DNA of 64,000 nucleotides from positions 6,573,883 through 6,637,882 of the forward strand of contig NC_051433.1 in assembly GCF_001649575.2 (NCBI RefSeq), given 5' to 3'. The position numbers were made by a program, and so were the translations under genes. Below are positions 11,943 through 23,964 of this stretch, piece after piece. Below the pieces are notes generated by a model. The model had not been told where the DNA came from. It saw nothing but the letters and a program-made list of their open reading frames with translations, and did not search any database. How positions within the stretch are numbered: position 1 is the stretch's first letter; each line of letters opens with the position of its first letter. This DNA is from Kryptolebias marmoratus (lineage: Eukaryota > Chordata > Actinopteri > Cyprinodontiformes > Rivulidae).

Positions 11943-14900
11943 TATGGTAAAATATAATGTTTAATGATGTTTGATGCACCCATGTAACCTTTAAGAATGT
12001 GCTTTTCTTTTTTAAAGTCCTTGTACAGATGTAGAGAGAAGGATAGTCTGTGTTTTTCAGCAGGGCTGTTGGTCAGTGTCTTAGACACCACAGGGCTGGT
12101 TTCAGGTGTTGTGTTAAGAGGAATTGTCAACTTTTGAATCAGCTCAGATGCAAAAGGGAAGTCCCAGCATGCAACAAATAAACAGACAAACATTCTGTTG
12201 GTTAAAGCTCTCACAAACATCGGTTGAAGAGATGTGTTTGCTCTCCCTCGTGCCCAAAGAAAAACTATGTTACTCTTAAAAAGATTCTCAATCTGGGCCT
12301 GGATTATTTTTTTCCACAACATCTCTTACCTGTGGCGGCCTTCTTTAACGGAACTGACTCCAAACACATGCACACGCAGACACAGGCAGAAACATCATCA
12401 CTCCACCTTCACCTTCAGCGGCGGGTGATAAATGTGCTCAAAGACGAACGTGCTACGTAACAACAGTCCGTGGATGTTTTGGTAATTGGATTTTCTCATC
12501 TGGAACGAGCCTTGTAACCTTCTAAAAACCAAACAACAAACTTTACATCTTCAAAGTACTTGTACATGAATAACTACTTTATGCTGCTTCTATTTCCACA
12601 ACTTATTTCAGTTTTAAGTTGATCAATACACTTTAATCTTCTCGTTTTTCAACCGAGGCCTCTCCAGGTTTTTCAGTTCTGTTGTTTCTAAATCTCATCA
12701 AATGCTGGTCTTTTACTGCATGCTGCACAGTAAAATAAGGTTCTTATAATGTGAGACAAACAAATAGTCCAAAAGCTTTATGACCAACAATCACTGCAGG
12801 CTACAACTGTGTTTGAAGGCGGTGAACATCTGTATGCAGGCAGGAGAGGATCGGCAGGAGGGATGAAATATTCATCAGCTGCTGTCTTTTGACAATGAAG
12901 CTACATGACAATGGTCTCACTTTCAAATGTCTGAGGTGCTCAAATCCAAAGGGGAACCTACCTTACATAATTTCTGCTTGTTTTATTCACCGCTGAAGTG
13001 CCAAAACAAAACAGACACTTGAAATTCGACACCACAATTAAATGAGAGGTTAGTGATTCACCGCGAATAAAAACGCTGCCCTTGAAAAAAGACTTGCCCT
13101 CAAAGATAAAATACAATGGATGTAAATATGAGGAAAGCAGCCAATGAATGTTTAATTCCTCGGCAATGTAGCCTGGTAGATAAAAATAATGCTTCCTTCA
13201 AGTGAGGGCTTCTTTATGAAATCAGAGTAAAAGCTATTCTATGTTATCAGATTTTCTAGGAAGGCCTGCTTTTCTTTTAAATTACACCATCTTTTATTTA
13301 AATGTCAGGATGTGGCTTTTTGGTGCTGGTGTCAGACGATGGCTCTTGCTTTTCACAGCTTGCTCAGATCAGGTGGATAAGATTACCTCGAGAACTGAAC
13401 TGATTGAACTTAAAACACAGAAGGTCACTGTTCGGAAATGCGGATTTTACATATTAAGGAGTATTTTTCTGTAGGATTGTTTACTTCCTGGTATGGGGCC
13501 TTAAATCCCTACAATATCTGATGCTTTAAACAGTAGAAGGATTTACATGTAGTTTAGTCCACCTGTTTGGACTGACAGTCCTTTATAGAAAATCTGATGT
13601 GGTCTCGTGATATATAAAAAAGATAAATAAAAATAAAATGAAAAATAATAAAAGTGCATGCTATACATTGTCATATAACGTTTTGCTGATTCCTATATCT
13701 CACTGATCTTTAAAAAGAAAAAAATCAAATCAGAAAATTTGATTATGTGTGCTTGTAGATATTTTTATACAAAGATATAGTAGTTATACTTACTTTTCCT
13801 ACATTCGACCTGCACACCCCAGTACTGCAACACTGCTTTTACAGCGTTTATCATAATAGTTTGTCAGTAGTGCAGAGCTAGTGGAGGAAATACTTTGTAA
13901 TTACATCTACTTTACTCTAAAGTAGACATTAGGAAATTAGGAGGGCGTGTCTGGCTTTTACATAATCTTTATATGCAATGCCTGTAAATCAAACTCAATT
14001 CTGGCACATTTTGAGTAATTTAAATGTAATTTAAGGTTCTTTATTGAGTGAAGTTATTGAATTGGAGTAAAAGTTCAGGACAGGGTGTCACCCCTTTACA
14101 ATGGCTTAAAAAAACCTCACAAAAAGCATTCTGACTACGTCTGTCATGATTAGAAACTTCCTTCATGTACTATTTCTTGAGATACGGTTAACATTTTGCA
14201 GTATTTCCAACAACAATAGGTCTTAATAATGTCACTGAATGTCAGCTGATTGAAACTGTGCTCACAACAAATACACACAGTTTTCAACCCTACCATTTAA
14301 AACAACCAAACTTTGGTTAAAGTACCAAAAGTAAAGTGATACAATGTAAACACGTATAAATATCTTTCCTTTTTTTTCTTTGTTGTTTGAAAATTACTAA
14401 AAAAACAACTTGTGCATGCAGTTGAAGCCTAACACTGAGCCCAGATCAGACTTCATCATAATTCTCATTTGGTCATTAAGATCTTTAAGTGTTATTTCCA
14501 AAACATTTGTGGATTTGAAGCTATAAAAATATCCTGGTTGTCAGAGTTGCTGATCTGCACACAGACATGGACCCATGGCAAAACTAAAACTACCACAGAT
14601 CTCAGTTTAAATTTGTGAAAATTGTCAAAAACTGAGTGAAATGATTTAAGGCTTATAGGAGAAAAAAGCTGAATAATTTATTTACTTTTCTCTAAATGGA
14701 GGTTTTGGCTCAGCATGGTACTTTACTTCTTTTATTAAATTGATGGCTGTTTTCAAAAAATATATTTTAAAGTAAGAAACATTAATAAAAGCCTTGGAAG
14801 TAATATTTAATCTTCTGGTTGATTTATTATTCAAATGTTTTTATTTGGTTAATTTTGGAGCTCTGCTAAAGCTCCGGGAGCATCAAAAGGCAAGTCAAAT

Positions 14901-16130
14901 AAAGTGAAAACAGCTTTATTTAGTCACATAAATGTTCAGTTCTCTGTTCTAATCAGGATTTACAGCTTGTACCATCTGATAATGGTCTTTGCTCCTAAAT
15001 GTCAAAATGAGTCTATAATTTAGCCTACAACCACTTTATCTAAAAAGACAGATAAACACACGGGGATTTGGTAAATAAAACATTTCTGCTCTGTCTGCCT
15101 TTGGCACATATAAGATGTTGTTAATCAAAGTGTCAGCACCTTCAGTCATTTTTAAATGAAGACTTGGTTGGAGATGTAGATCATTTCATACCTTTTTTCG
15201 TGCATCAAATGAAACCTGCAATCTTTGCAGAAAACACAAAATGCATTTAAGAGTCAAGTGATGAATTTGACATTATCTGTGGCTCATCTTTCATTTCTTG
15301 GGTTTGTTTTAAAATTGAAAGCAATTCATCTAAGAGGCCACAGCTTGCTGGCCAGAGATGTCAGAGCTGATGCAAAACTTGCACATCGTCTTGCAACTGC
15401 AGCTCCCACCCAGTCCAGTGCAAACAATACACGCAGCAGCGGTCTGCTTACTCCTACAAAAAAAAAGTTCTTTGTAAAAATGCATCACAAATGTTAAAAA
15501 GCTTGCAACAAGTTTGGAGGAAACATTGTCAAAAGGTTGTGATTTGTTCCTTACGTGGCCACATAAAAAGGGAAATTTGAAAAAAGACAGTGGCTGAAAG
15601 AGAAAATCATTAATGCAGAGCCACACAGGTTGCTCTTCTGCAAATGAAAAAAGACATTATTCTACTTAGTTCAAAATATTTTGGGGCATTAAATGGTGTT
15701 GTATGTACACTAGAAGTAAATAATTGTTTACAGTTAACAGGTTAATGGCACTCTGTCTCCCTCTTCTGGCATTGAGCTTTTTATCGTCCTATTTATTTGT
15801 TCATCATTGCACATTTATCTCAAAATTGCATTTTTACTGACTCACTAAATGACAGTTTTCCCATTTAAATGTAAATAGATCTGTGTTGTACACTTAACAC
15901 TAACTACAGTTTGATAAAGTTCAGGAATCACCTGGTTTCTTCCCAAAAGGTTAAATGAATGAATAAATTTGCTGCTAAGATCTGAACTGAATTCTCTGTT
16001 GCTTCTAGATGGCTCCAAAAAAAATGCAAACTGCTTGTCTGTAAAACACTAATGTCTTCTTTTCTGTTTCTACAAAACAAAGCCTGAGTGAAGTGAGGAA
16101 TTACACTTGTACAGAGAAAACACAAGCCTA
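11943..16130. other. Noncoding, no gene recognised
   Basis: AT-rich with scattered A/T runs. The part at 12820-13240 is less repetitive and could be regulatory. Open frames (for example 11942-12322 on the minus strand, 15225-15497 on the plus strand) show no family motif and cross obvious noncoding composition. Confidence 0.5.
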
Positions 16131-16716
16131 ATTCTGAAAAGGTTGGGACTTTGTGTAAAACGTAAATAAAAAGAGAATGCAACAGTTTGCAAATCTCATA
16201 AACCCATATTTTAACCCAGAATAGAACATAAGTAAACATTAAATGTTTAAACTGAAAGCTGTAAAAAAGATCATTTTGAATTTGGCAGCAACTAAAAAGT
16301 TGGCACAAGGTCATGTTTCTCTCTGAATCCTCTCCTTTTCTTTTCGTTTGTCTGTAAACTTGAGGAGAGCAGCTGCTGGAGGTTTTGGAGGAAATGTTGT
16401 CCCATTTTTTTCTGATGTATAATTCTAACTGTTTAACATTCCTGTGTCTTTGACAGATTTGAGTTTTTTTCCATGATGTTTCCATGATCCAAATGTTTAT
16501 AAAAGGTGAGAGGTCTGGACTGCAGGCAGGTCAGTCAAAATCAAAATATAAAGTCAAAATTACCTATTGTTTTCCAGAAAAATTGTACATTTTCTTAGTT
16601 CAAACATTTGAAATGTTTACTATGTTCCACTGTGGAAAAAAAATATGGTTTATGAGATTTGCAAATCATTGTATTCTGTTTTTATTTACATCTTACACAA
16701 TGTTGTACCTTTTTTT
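16131..16716. mobile_element. Non-autonomous element with long terminal inverted repeats
   Basis: The left arm 16131-16206 (GAAAAGGTTGGGACTTTGTG, then TTTGCAAATCTCATAAACCC) is matched in reverse complement by 16648-16716 (GGTTTATGAGATTTGCAAAT, then TTACACAATGTTGTACC). The arms are about 70 bp with scattered mismatches and the interior is about 440 bp. It resembles a MITE I associate with teleost genomes; the superfamily is not assigned. The minus-strand frame 15928-16485 (185 codons) runs through this element and is not a host gene. Confidence 0.7.
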
Positions 16717-18539
16717 AAACTGCGGTTGCAAGGAAACTATCAATGTTTCACCGTTTTCTAAAAGCTTTCCCCATACAAATTCCAGTACTTAACTGATTAA
16801 TGTTAATGTTGTGGTGCTTATTTGACCTTTAAAATTTTAATTCTAAATGAGTAATGCAGAAAAGCTGTTGCTGTAGGTTCAGGTTGGAGAGAGCTGGAAA
16901 TATGCACTAAACTGTGGCTACAAAACAATTAAAACAGCTGAACAGCTACAGATCTGTGCCGGCAGGGGTTTCTTCTGGCAAAATAATGAAAAAAAAAGTT
17001 CTCTGCTGCTGCTGGGAGATAAAAATTCACTTAGTCTCAGTTTAGTTTCCAGGATGGCTTGGGTTCACCATGCACCATAACGTCCTCTGATTACAGTACT
17101 TGACAGAGTTGTGCCTTGCATCTTTTTTTTTACCGAAAAAAAAATTGTCATGATGCACAAATAGCTGGGGGGCAGCACAATCAGTCTTCTAAATACTAAA
17201 TGGATTTATAAGCATGAAAAAAAAAAAAAAAAAGAAGAACCATTGTATTGCTGGAAGAAAATATTCTTAGGAGATTCCAAAAATTTATATTTTTCCAAGT
17301 ATGAGCAATGTGCAGGAAGGTTTTGTCACTTCCTTGAATTCAAATATCAAACATCTGTCAGTAAGTTACCTGCATATAAGCAATATGAGCAGTTGTAGAT
17401 GCAAAGTTTATTTTGGTATTTAGTTAAAAAGCAGAGGAACTAGCAAAATAATATATTTATGAATTAAAAGCAGAACATGATCTTGCTAAATAATGAGCCT
17501 GCTACAGTATTTTATAACTGTTTCATGAATGCTTTATCCCCTAATATACCTTAAACAGACTACCTGTTTCTTGTTCTGTGTCTTAAAATAACTTTTTAGA
17601 TCATGAGACGAAGTGTTCAGTAATTGCTTTATCAGCCCTCACTCACTGCAGACATTCATTAATGTGGCGCTCGGCTCTCCTGTGGATTCACTGCTAAAAT
17701 CTGTCAAAAAGCCAATTCTTCGTTGGTTTGATTCTTCACTGTAGTTTTAATACCAGCTCCAACAAAAACACTGATATTTTCCAGTCAGAGCTCTGATGGT
17801 GACAGTGATAGTGGGGATGGTAATTTTGGGACAAGTGGACGTTGCCGTAGAGACGTGTTATTAGACCAGGCAGATGGAGACAAAGCTCACCGAGGTGCGA
17901 CAGATTTTAAGGACATGTGATTCAGTCTGCACGGTGGTTATTGCAAATGCCAGTGTAGTCTGAATTAGATATTGATCCTGTCAGGGGAACAGTGTGGAGC
18001 AGCCGAACCGAGCCTCATTTCAGCAAGAGCAACCAAAAGGACAGATTCACACAGCCGCTTGAGTGTCTAAACTCTGGCTCACTGCTCAAATCACAGCGAG
18101 CTGGCACAGCAAAGGGAAGCCGAGTCAAACTCTCAGAGTCAACACAACAAGACCTGGAAAAGTCAATACTGAGTGATCAATTTAAAAAAATAAAGAAAGA
18201 AAAATGACTAATATAGGCTGCAATTTCCCAAACAGAAGACAGGTCAGCTTCTGAGAACAAGGCGGCAAAAGTTTCCACATATTGATTTCTGCTCCCTTCA
18301 CATAATCTTTGAACAATGCTCAAATGTGAAATGTTATTACACAACCGTAGTTTTTCTAATTTTTTTTTTGCATCGAAAAGATACAATCCCGTAATCCAAA
18401 GTTTAATTTGTAAAGTAAAGAAAATTGCATTTAATGAGGGAAACATCATGTACAATCAAATACACATAAATTGATGTGATACTTTTCAAATTTCTGTCAA
18501 ATATATTTGTGTTTGCTTTTTTTAGTGCCCCCCCCTACC
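16717..18539. other. Noncoding, no gene recognised
   Basis: Includes A-runs (17218-17233) and a low-repeat stretch near 17630-17960. No coding structure seen. Confidence 0.5.
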
Positions 18540-18741
18540 AAAGATTAAAGGGCAATAATGTTTTTGCCTGTGTGTGTTTGATTGAACCGTTACCAAAATA
18601 TCTTTTGAATAATTGAAGAGATTTTAATGAAATCCTCATAAAAGTAAATATTGGCTTGACACCTACAGCTGATTGACCTTTGGGGTAAAACCAATTTAAG
18701 ATGGCCACCACATTAAAGCAATCTTTGCAACACAAAACTTG

Positions 18742-18784
18742 CTATATATATCTATATATATCTATATATATAGATATATATATA
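18742..18784. repeat. (TATATATC)n / TA-rich simple repeat
   Basis: Tandem TATATATC units followed by their reverse complement, so the tract can form a hairpin. Confidence 0.85.
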
Positions 18785-18860
18785 CCTCAATGAATTTTAC
18801 ATCATTGAGCTAAAATTTGTTATGGTAGTAGCTGACAGTCATTCACACCACATACTACAT

Positions 18861-19074
18861 CAGGGGTGGCCAATCCTGGTCCTGGAAGGCCACCATCCTG
18901 CATGTTTTACTTGTTTCTCTGCTCCAACACACCTGATTTGAATCAATGTGTCATTAACAGGCTTCTGCAGAACAAGAAGAGGTCATTTAACCTCTGAATC
19001 AGGTGTGTTGGAGCAGTGAAACAAGGCAAACATGCAGGATAGTGGCCCTCGAGGACCAGGATTAGCCACCCCTG
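18861..19074. mobile_element. Non-autonomous hAT transposon (MITE)
   Basis: A 214-bp element bounded by inverted ends CAGGGGTGGCCAATCCTGG and its degenerate complement ending CCACCCCTG. It is flanked by a perfect 8-bp duplication TACTACAT (18853-18860 and 19075-19082), the size expected for hAT. Long internal complementarity (CAACACACCTGATTTGAATC against GAATCAGGTGTGTTGGAGCA) makes most of it foldable. It inserted into an existing copy of the ~300-bp-unit repeat, which dates it as the younger insertion. Confidence 0.92.
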
Positions 19075-19175
19075 TACTACATGCTAGTGTACATAATGTT
19101 ATTAATGTTATTTTCAAGGTTTGACCCAAATCATTTTTCAACATGCATCCCTTCAAAGAATGTTAGGCCTTTCAT

Positions 19176-20339
19176 TAATGACTGCCACGTGATCTCAGAT
19201 GATTTTAACTTTCTAATTTTGCCACAGAGTTTGGCGGAAGGCTTCAGCTAAGGCGAGTAAAGAGTCAACGGCGCTGAAGACCTTTTATCCCAGTCTTTCT
19301 GTTTCCGAAAAAAAACACAGAAGCACTTCTCTCTCCTCTTCTGGGGAAAAGAAAGACTTCTTATTGATAAAAAAAGTCTTACAGACTCATCCAGTATTTG
19401 AACCCATTCTGAGTCCATCTGCCACTTGAAACACATCCAAGCAGCAAAGCGTTGAGGAAGGCAGCTCATGTCTTCTCTTCCTCCATTTCAGTGACATTTA
19501 AGTCAAACTGGTGTTTAGTGATCGAGCCACAGGACCACTTATCTGGTTCATTGAGATTGACTCTCATCTTAGATGTCTAAAATACCTTTAAAAGATCGGT
19601 TAAGGTATTTCTAGGTCTTTTCTTATTTTGTTTGTGTTATGAAGTTTTTTGAAGCTGTGTTTTATGAATTTGTTCAATGGCACTGAGAAAAAAAGCACCT
19701 TCTTTGTCTCAAATAATGTTTGATGCTCAAATCATTACCTCAAAAAGAACTTTAACAAGGACAATTAAAAAATCAAAACAAAGCAAACAAGCAAACAAAC
19801 AAAAACCTGTGCTTAAAACTCCTGGTCACTGTTATCCTCCTCATTATCATCAGGATCAGAACATCTCAGTGTTTTTGATAAAAGCTCTAATTGTGATTAG
19901 CTCAGCCCTGATGTAATTTCTTTGTTACGGACCAAAAATCAAACAGCAAAAACACATCTCTCAGTAATGTGTGTTTTCACAAGTAGCCTGTGATGCAAAG
20001 CTCTCTTTTTTTGCCAAGTAAAATGAAGCAATCAGCTGTATCAAAGAAAAAGCTGAGATCAAGGGGGATTAAAATTGAGCAAACCTCAACACTGGCAAAA
20101 AGTGCAAGATCATTATGCTTTAAAGTCAGAGTGACTAAAAACAATGCTGTTATTCTTTAGAGCAGGGGCTTAGGAGAAAACTACATTTTCTCTAATTGTC
20201 AGTAAAAGATAGGTGACTAAAACATTAATTTTTTAATGATTGCATATCACTGGTCTCCTTATATGTCAGAATTTTACATTAAGATCATCTTATGTTGAAA
20301 AAGCTGCAACAATTTAATCAAACCTTGAAAAAAAATTAT
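19176..20339. other. Noncoding, no gene recognised
   Basis: No credible gene or mobile element seen. Short open frames on both strands lack motifs. Confidence 0.5.
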
Positions 20340-20690
20340 GCACAGTCTCATGCGGTACTGCAAGATGTCACGCTTGTAATATATGACTCTCAGCTCCTTT
20401 TACATTAAATTTTAGCTCAATATCTGTAAACGTGACTGAGTTATAGTCATTTTGTGTTGATTAGCTGTGGTGGTTTGACTCCAAAGGTTAATCAGCTGTC
20501 CAGAGTTAGAGTCCAATGGTTCATAAAATGTTTTGCTAACAGACAGACACAGCTGACTCCGAACAATTTGTGGGAAAATAAAAAAAACAAAACCAACAGA
20601 CTCGTGGTCAGAATATGTGTCTCAGGTACTGCTTCACTAAAGGTTTTGTCTGTAGAACTGACTGTGTTATAGCCATTTTTGTTATTTGGT
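20340..20690 (-). repeat. Dispersed ~300-bp-unit repeat, copy D
   Basis: Minus orientation: GACTCTCAGCTCC, TTTTAGCTCAATATCTGTAAA, GAGTTATAGTCATTTTGTG, CTGTGGTGG...TTTGACTCCAAAGG, and GTTCATAAAATGTTTTGCTAAC, followed by part of a second unit. Confidence 0.7.
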
Positions 20691-21597
20691 TTTAGTTCAG
20701 TAAATTAAAAAAAAAAACAGTTTTGAAGACATTTTCCTGCGTCCTTCATACCTGAATGCTTCGTTTCTGGCAGTAATCAATCTGTGGCTGTATCCTTCAG
20801 TCTTTATGCACAGTAAAGTACATCACAGAGACACTGGCATTACAGGTGTTTATTCAATAATATTAACCATAAAATATCTTTATTTTTTTCCTCAATGTTC
20901 TTTGTTTAGTCTGTACTTTGTTTAATTACGGACAAAGAAACTAAATGGTCAGGAATAACACCAAAAATACTGAAAGGGAGAAAATATAAAGGAATATTTG
21001 AGGTTTGGGAAAAACAATGTTTTTTAAAAAAGAACAATAAAACTTGAGTTTTGCTTTCTTCTGAAAGAAAAAAAAAGATTGTTAACCTTTTCACAAAAGC
21101 AGTTATATTAGCACACAAAAAAACATATTTGAAGAAGGTGACAAAAAAAAACAAAAAAACAGGAGGAAACATACTTGTTTTTGTGAAGTTTTGCATATCA
21201 CATTTACAAAAAAAGAAAATATGATATGTCATAAAAGAACAGGTAGCAACATGTGAAGAGACCTTTACAAAATAGTAAAACCTCAGTTGGAACAAATAGA
21301 GGCAGAAAACATTTAAAAACTGGTTTGACTTTAGGTGGAAAAAGCTAACGAAGAAGAATAATGATCTCTGATGCAACATTAAAGTTGCTTGTTTTTAAAG
21401 TTCACCAAAGAACAAATTAATCTTGCAATAATAATGTCTCTTGCAATAAGTTACATTGACCTTTACCCCAACTATACTTTTCCAATATTATGTTTGGTGA
21501 TGTTACTACACAACCACAACTGTTTTTGTGTTTTCTTTTTTGTACTTTTATTATTTTGCTGCTATACAACTAAGTTTCTGTCTGGCATCAAACATGT
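20691..21597. other. Noncoding A/T-rich stretch
   Basis: Many A-runs. The 157-codon minus-strand frame at 20906-21379 is Phe/Ser/Leu-rich because of T-runs and carries no domain signature. Confidence 0.55.
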
Positions 21598-21755
21598 CAT
21601 CCATCCATCCATCCATCCATCCATCCATCCATCCATCCATCCATCCATCCATCCATCCATCCATCCATCCATCCATCCATCCATCCATCCATCCATCCAT
21701 CCATCCATCCATCCATCCATCCATCCATCCATCCATCCATCCATCCATCCATCCA
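21598..21755. repeat. (ATCC)n microsatellite, about 39 units
   Basis: 158 bp of apparently perfect CATC/ATCC tetramers. It creates long artificial frames on both strands (Ser-Ile-His-Pro or Met-Asp-Gly-Trp repeats), which are not genes. Confidence 0.98.
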
Positions 21756-21879
21756 CAGTATCAACTGTAATGCATTCTTTAAAGGTAATCAGATAAACAG
21801 ATATAGAATTTATCTAAAACCAAAACAAACGTTAAAATATGTTCTACACATTGCACATGGCTTTTTTTAAAACTTTAAC

Positions 21880-22162
21880 AAAAACCCTGTTTGTCTGTTA
21901 GCAAAATATGTCGTGAACCACTGGACTGATTTGAATCAGTAAATTTGACATAAATGTACAACTACTTGACATTTTAAGTCAACTGCCAACACTAATCTGC
22001 CTTTGCACACCCAACAATGGTTATAACTAAAAATTGTAGATATTGAGGTAAAGTTTATGTGGTGGTAGCTGAGAGTCATCCTCAACACACAACTCTGAAC
22101 ACAGCTACAGGCAGCCATCTTGAAAGGTGGTGGGTGATATGCATTCCTTGAAGGAGGAAGGC
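21880..22162 (+). repeat. Dispersed ~300-bp-unit repeat, copy F
   Basis: Plus orientation from TGTCTGTTAGCAAAATATGTC through GTAGCTGAGAGTCAT and GGCAGCCATCTTGAAAGG, ending at the family's other terminus with CATTCCTTGAAGGAGG (compare the near-palindrome at 45804-45820). Confidence 0.75.
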
Positions 22163-23414
22163 GTTGAATTCATCAAATGTTTCTCAGTGATGTTTGACAA
22201 CAATAGAGTAGATCACAGATGGGAAAAGTATATATCTGAAAAAAGCAACAAATAGAGATGGGAAAACAGAACAGTTACAATGTTGATAACATTTTGTAGC
22301 TGCACTTAATTCCAAGAAGCAATTAGGAATAAAATCAGAGAAAAGCAACAACACACATTTCATAAAATGTTTTCAATAGTCTGTCTAGAAATTACTTGAT
22401 AAAATGCTCTGCCTAATCTAGTTAACATAATAATTTTTCAGATTTTAGAAATTAATTTCTTCAACAAAGACCCATCTGTTGACACTCTTTGTCTGAATGG
22501 AGATTCAGCTATAATGACTGTATTCAAATACAAAATCTCCTCCTGATTGTTCGGAGAAAAATAAAAAATAAAAAAAACAGCTCATTAATACAAATTCTTT
22601 ATCTCTTTTATAAACACAGTCCCAAGATGGTTTTTACAGTTTTGTCACATGCAAATGTTGTGCATGATTGTGTTTTTTAACCAGTCAGCACAATTATTTA
22701 AAATATCCAGAGCTCTGTACAGTTGTCAATTGCACACTGCACAAATCCTATGAATTTTTCCATCTGCATTTACAGATAAACAAGAAATCCAATTTATGGG
22801 CTTCGCTCTTTAAGCCTGGAGTGCAATTCCAGCTGACAGATTCAGAGGAGATTTTCTTTGCAACCTGTGCTTTAACCATTAACAACAAGGCTTTGAACCA
22901 CAAACCCTGGACATAGAGTAAATTGCATCAGATGGTATCATCAATCTGTATCTGGTGGCAGAATGTCTTACAGACTAACCAGAGCCAAGGAGTTGTAGTT
23001 GGCTGGATTGTGTTGTATCTCAGCCACACAGGTGTCTTCAGAAAGCTTCATTGACCAACCTTCTGTGCCCCTGGCTTTTTTAACTAATCCAGAACAAACT
23101 GGCTGGTGTTACAGTCTAAATCAAATAATCACTGCAGGGTTTTTTCCCCTCTGTTGTTACTGACAATAACAAAAACCCATCAGAAATACACGAAGGATTT
23201 TAGTATTTTAAATAGTTTTCAATTTCAAACTTGAATACATTTATTTTTCTGACATGATGAACTATTATTTTTCTTTTGATCCACAGCTGATTAGCAGTCA
23301 ATAATTTAAAGCCTAGCATTACTTCAAGGAAATATGCAATTAAATATGATTTTGCAAATTTCTTGTGTAATCTCCCAAGATCTAAAGGCACAGAAATGTA
23401 CCTTTAGATGGACA
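22163..23414. other. Noncoding, no gene recognised
   Basis: AT-rich, no supported feature. Confidence 0.5.
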
Positions 23415-23534
23415 TGTGGTGGACTTGTAACCTGTCCAAGGTGTCCCCCACCTCTCGCACAAGGACTGCTGGAGATAGGTACCAGCTCCCCTGTGACCCA
23501 GACAGGAATAGCGGGTAAAGAAAATGGATGGATG
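23415..23534 (+). mobile_element. SINE-type element, 3' part with ATGG tail
   Basis: GTGGTGGACTTGTAACCTGT, GTGTCCCCCACCTCTCGC, GAGATAGGTACCAGCTCCCC and AGCGGGTAAAGAAAATGGA followed by TGGATG match the 3' half of a repeat I recognise as very common in teleosts (recalled, not searched). The 5' promoter half is missing here; a 5' half of what seems the same family is at 45581-45775. Confidence 0.75.
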
Positions 23535-23818
23535 TAAGGTACGGACAAACACACACAAATGTGGGCAAAAACATTATTGCTCTCCTTTTGTTTCTTTGAC
23601 AAACATACTCATTGAAAATATGATTTCCTTTGGCTTGTCAGACCTCTAATGAGGGATTGTCTCAGTTGAGCTCTTCAGGTAAGTCAATGTATGATTTTGT
23701 TGACTCATATCAGATCTGTAACTACGTCAGTGAGAGAATACAAACGGTTGGCTGTGCCGACAAATATTTTTGTTAGTTTTGGTTCACTCTGAGCACTGTA
23801 AGATGTTTCAGGGAAAAT
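23535..23818. other. Noncoding
   Basis: Nothing supported. Confidence 0.4.
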
Positions 23819-23834
23819 CATTTCTTTCTTGAAC

Positions 23835-23950
23835 TCAAAAAAAAGTTAAAAAACAAAAACAACTGGACTTCTATTCTGTCCAGTTGTTTTTGTTTTTTAA
23901 CTTTTTTTTGAATTTACCATGGCCTGGATGACTGAGAATCTACACCAGCA
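23835..23950. mobile_element. Minimal foldback copy of the Penelope-like repeat
   Basis: The 116-bp insert consists of a perfect 32-bp inverted repeat (23836-23867 and 23879-23910) with an 11-base loop, plus the tail TTTACCATGGCCTGGATG...ACACCAGCA. It is flanked by a duplication of at least 14 bp, TTTCTTTCTTGAAC (23821-23834 and 23951-23964). The arms and tail are the same as the outer parts of the element at 56167-56915. The long, variable duplication suggests insertion by target-primed reverse transcription rather than by a cut-and-paste transposase. Confidence 0.75.
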
Positions 23951-23964
23951 TTTCTTTCTTGAAC

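Larger units (their letters stand above)
18540..19175 (+). repeat. Dispersed ~300-bp-unit repeat, copy C, split by a hAT insertion
   Basis: Family sequence runs from 18540 (AAGGGCAATAATGTTTTTGCC) through AAGATGGCCACCACA to ATTCACACCACATAC. It is interrupted at 18861 and resumes at 19083 with the next part of the unit. A TATATATC-type simple repeat sits inside at 18742-18784. Confidence 0.7.

Noticed and set aside
15928..16485. 185-codon minus-strand open frame, the longest in the window
   Set aside because: It runs through the long-inverted-repeat element at 16131-16716; no transposase or host domain is visible, so it is a repeat shadow.
20906..21379. 157-codon minus-strand open frame
   Set aside because: Phe/Leu/Ser-rich product of T-runs, with no domain, no splice context and no conservation hint.
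21389..21796. 135-codon open frame and minus-strand Met-Asp-Gly-Trp repeat frames
   Set aside because: Produced by the perfect ATCC microsatellite; no codons outside it suggest a protein.
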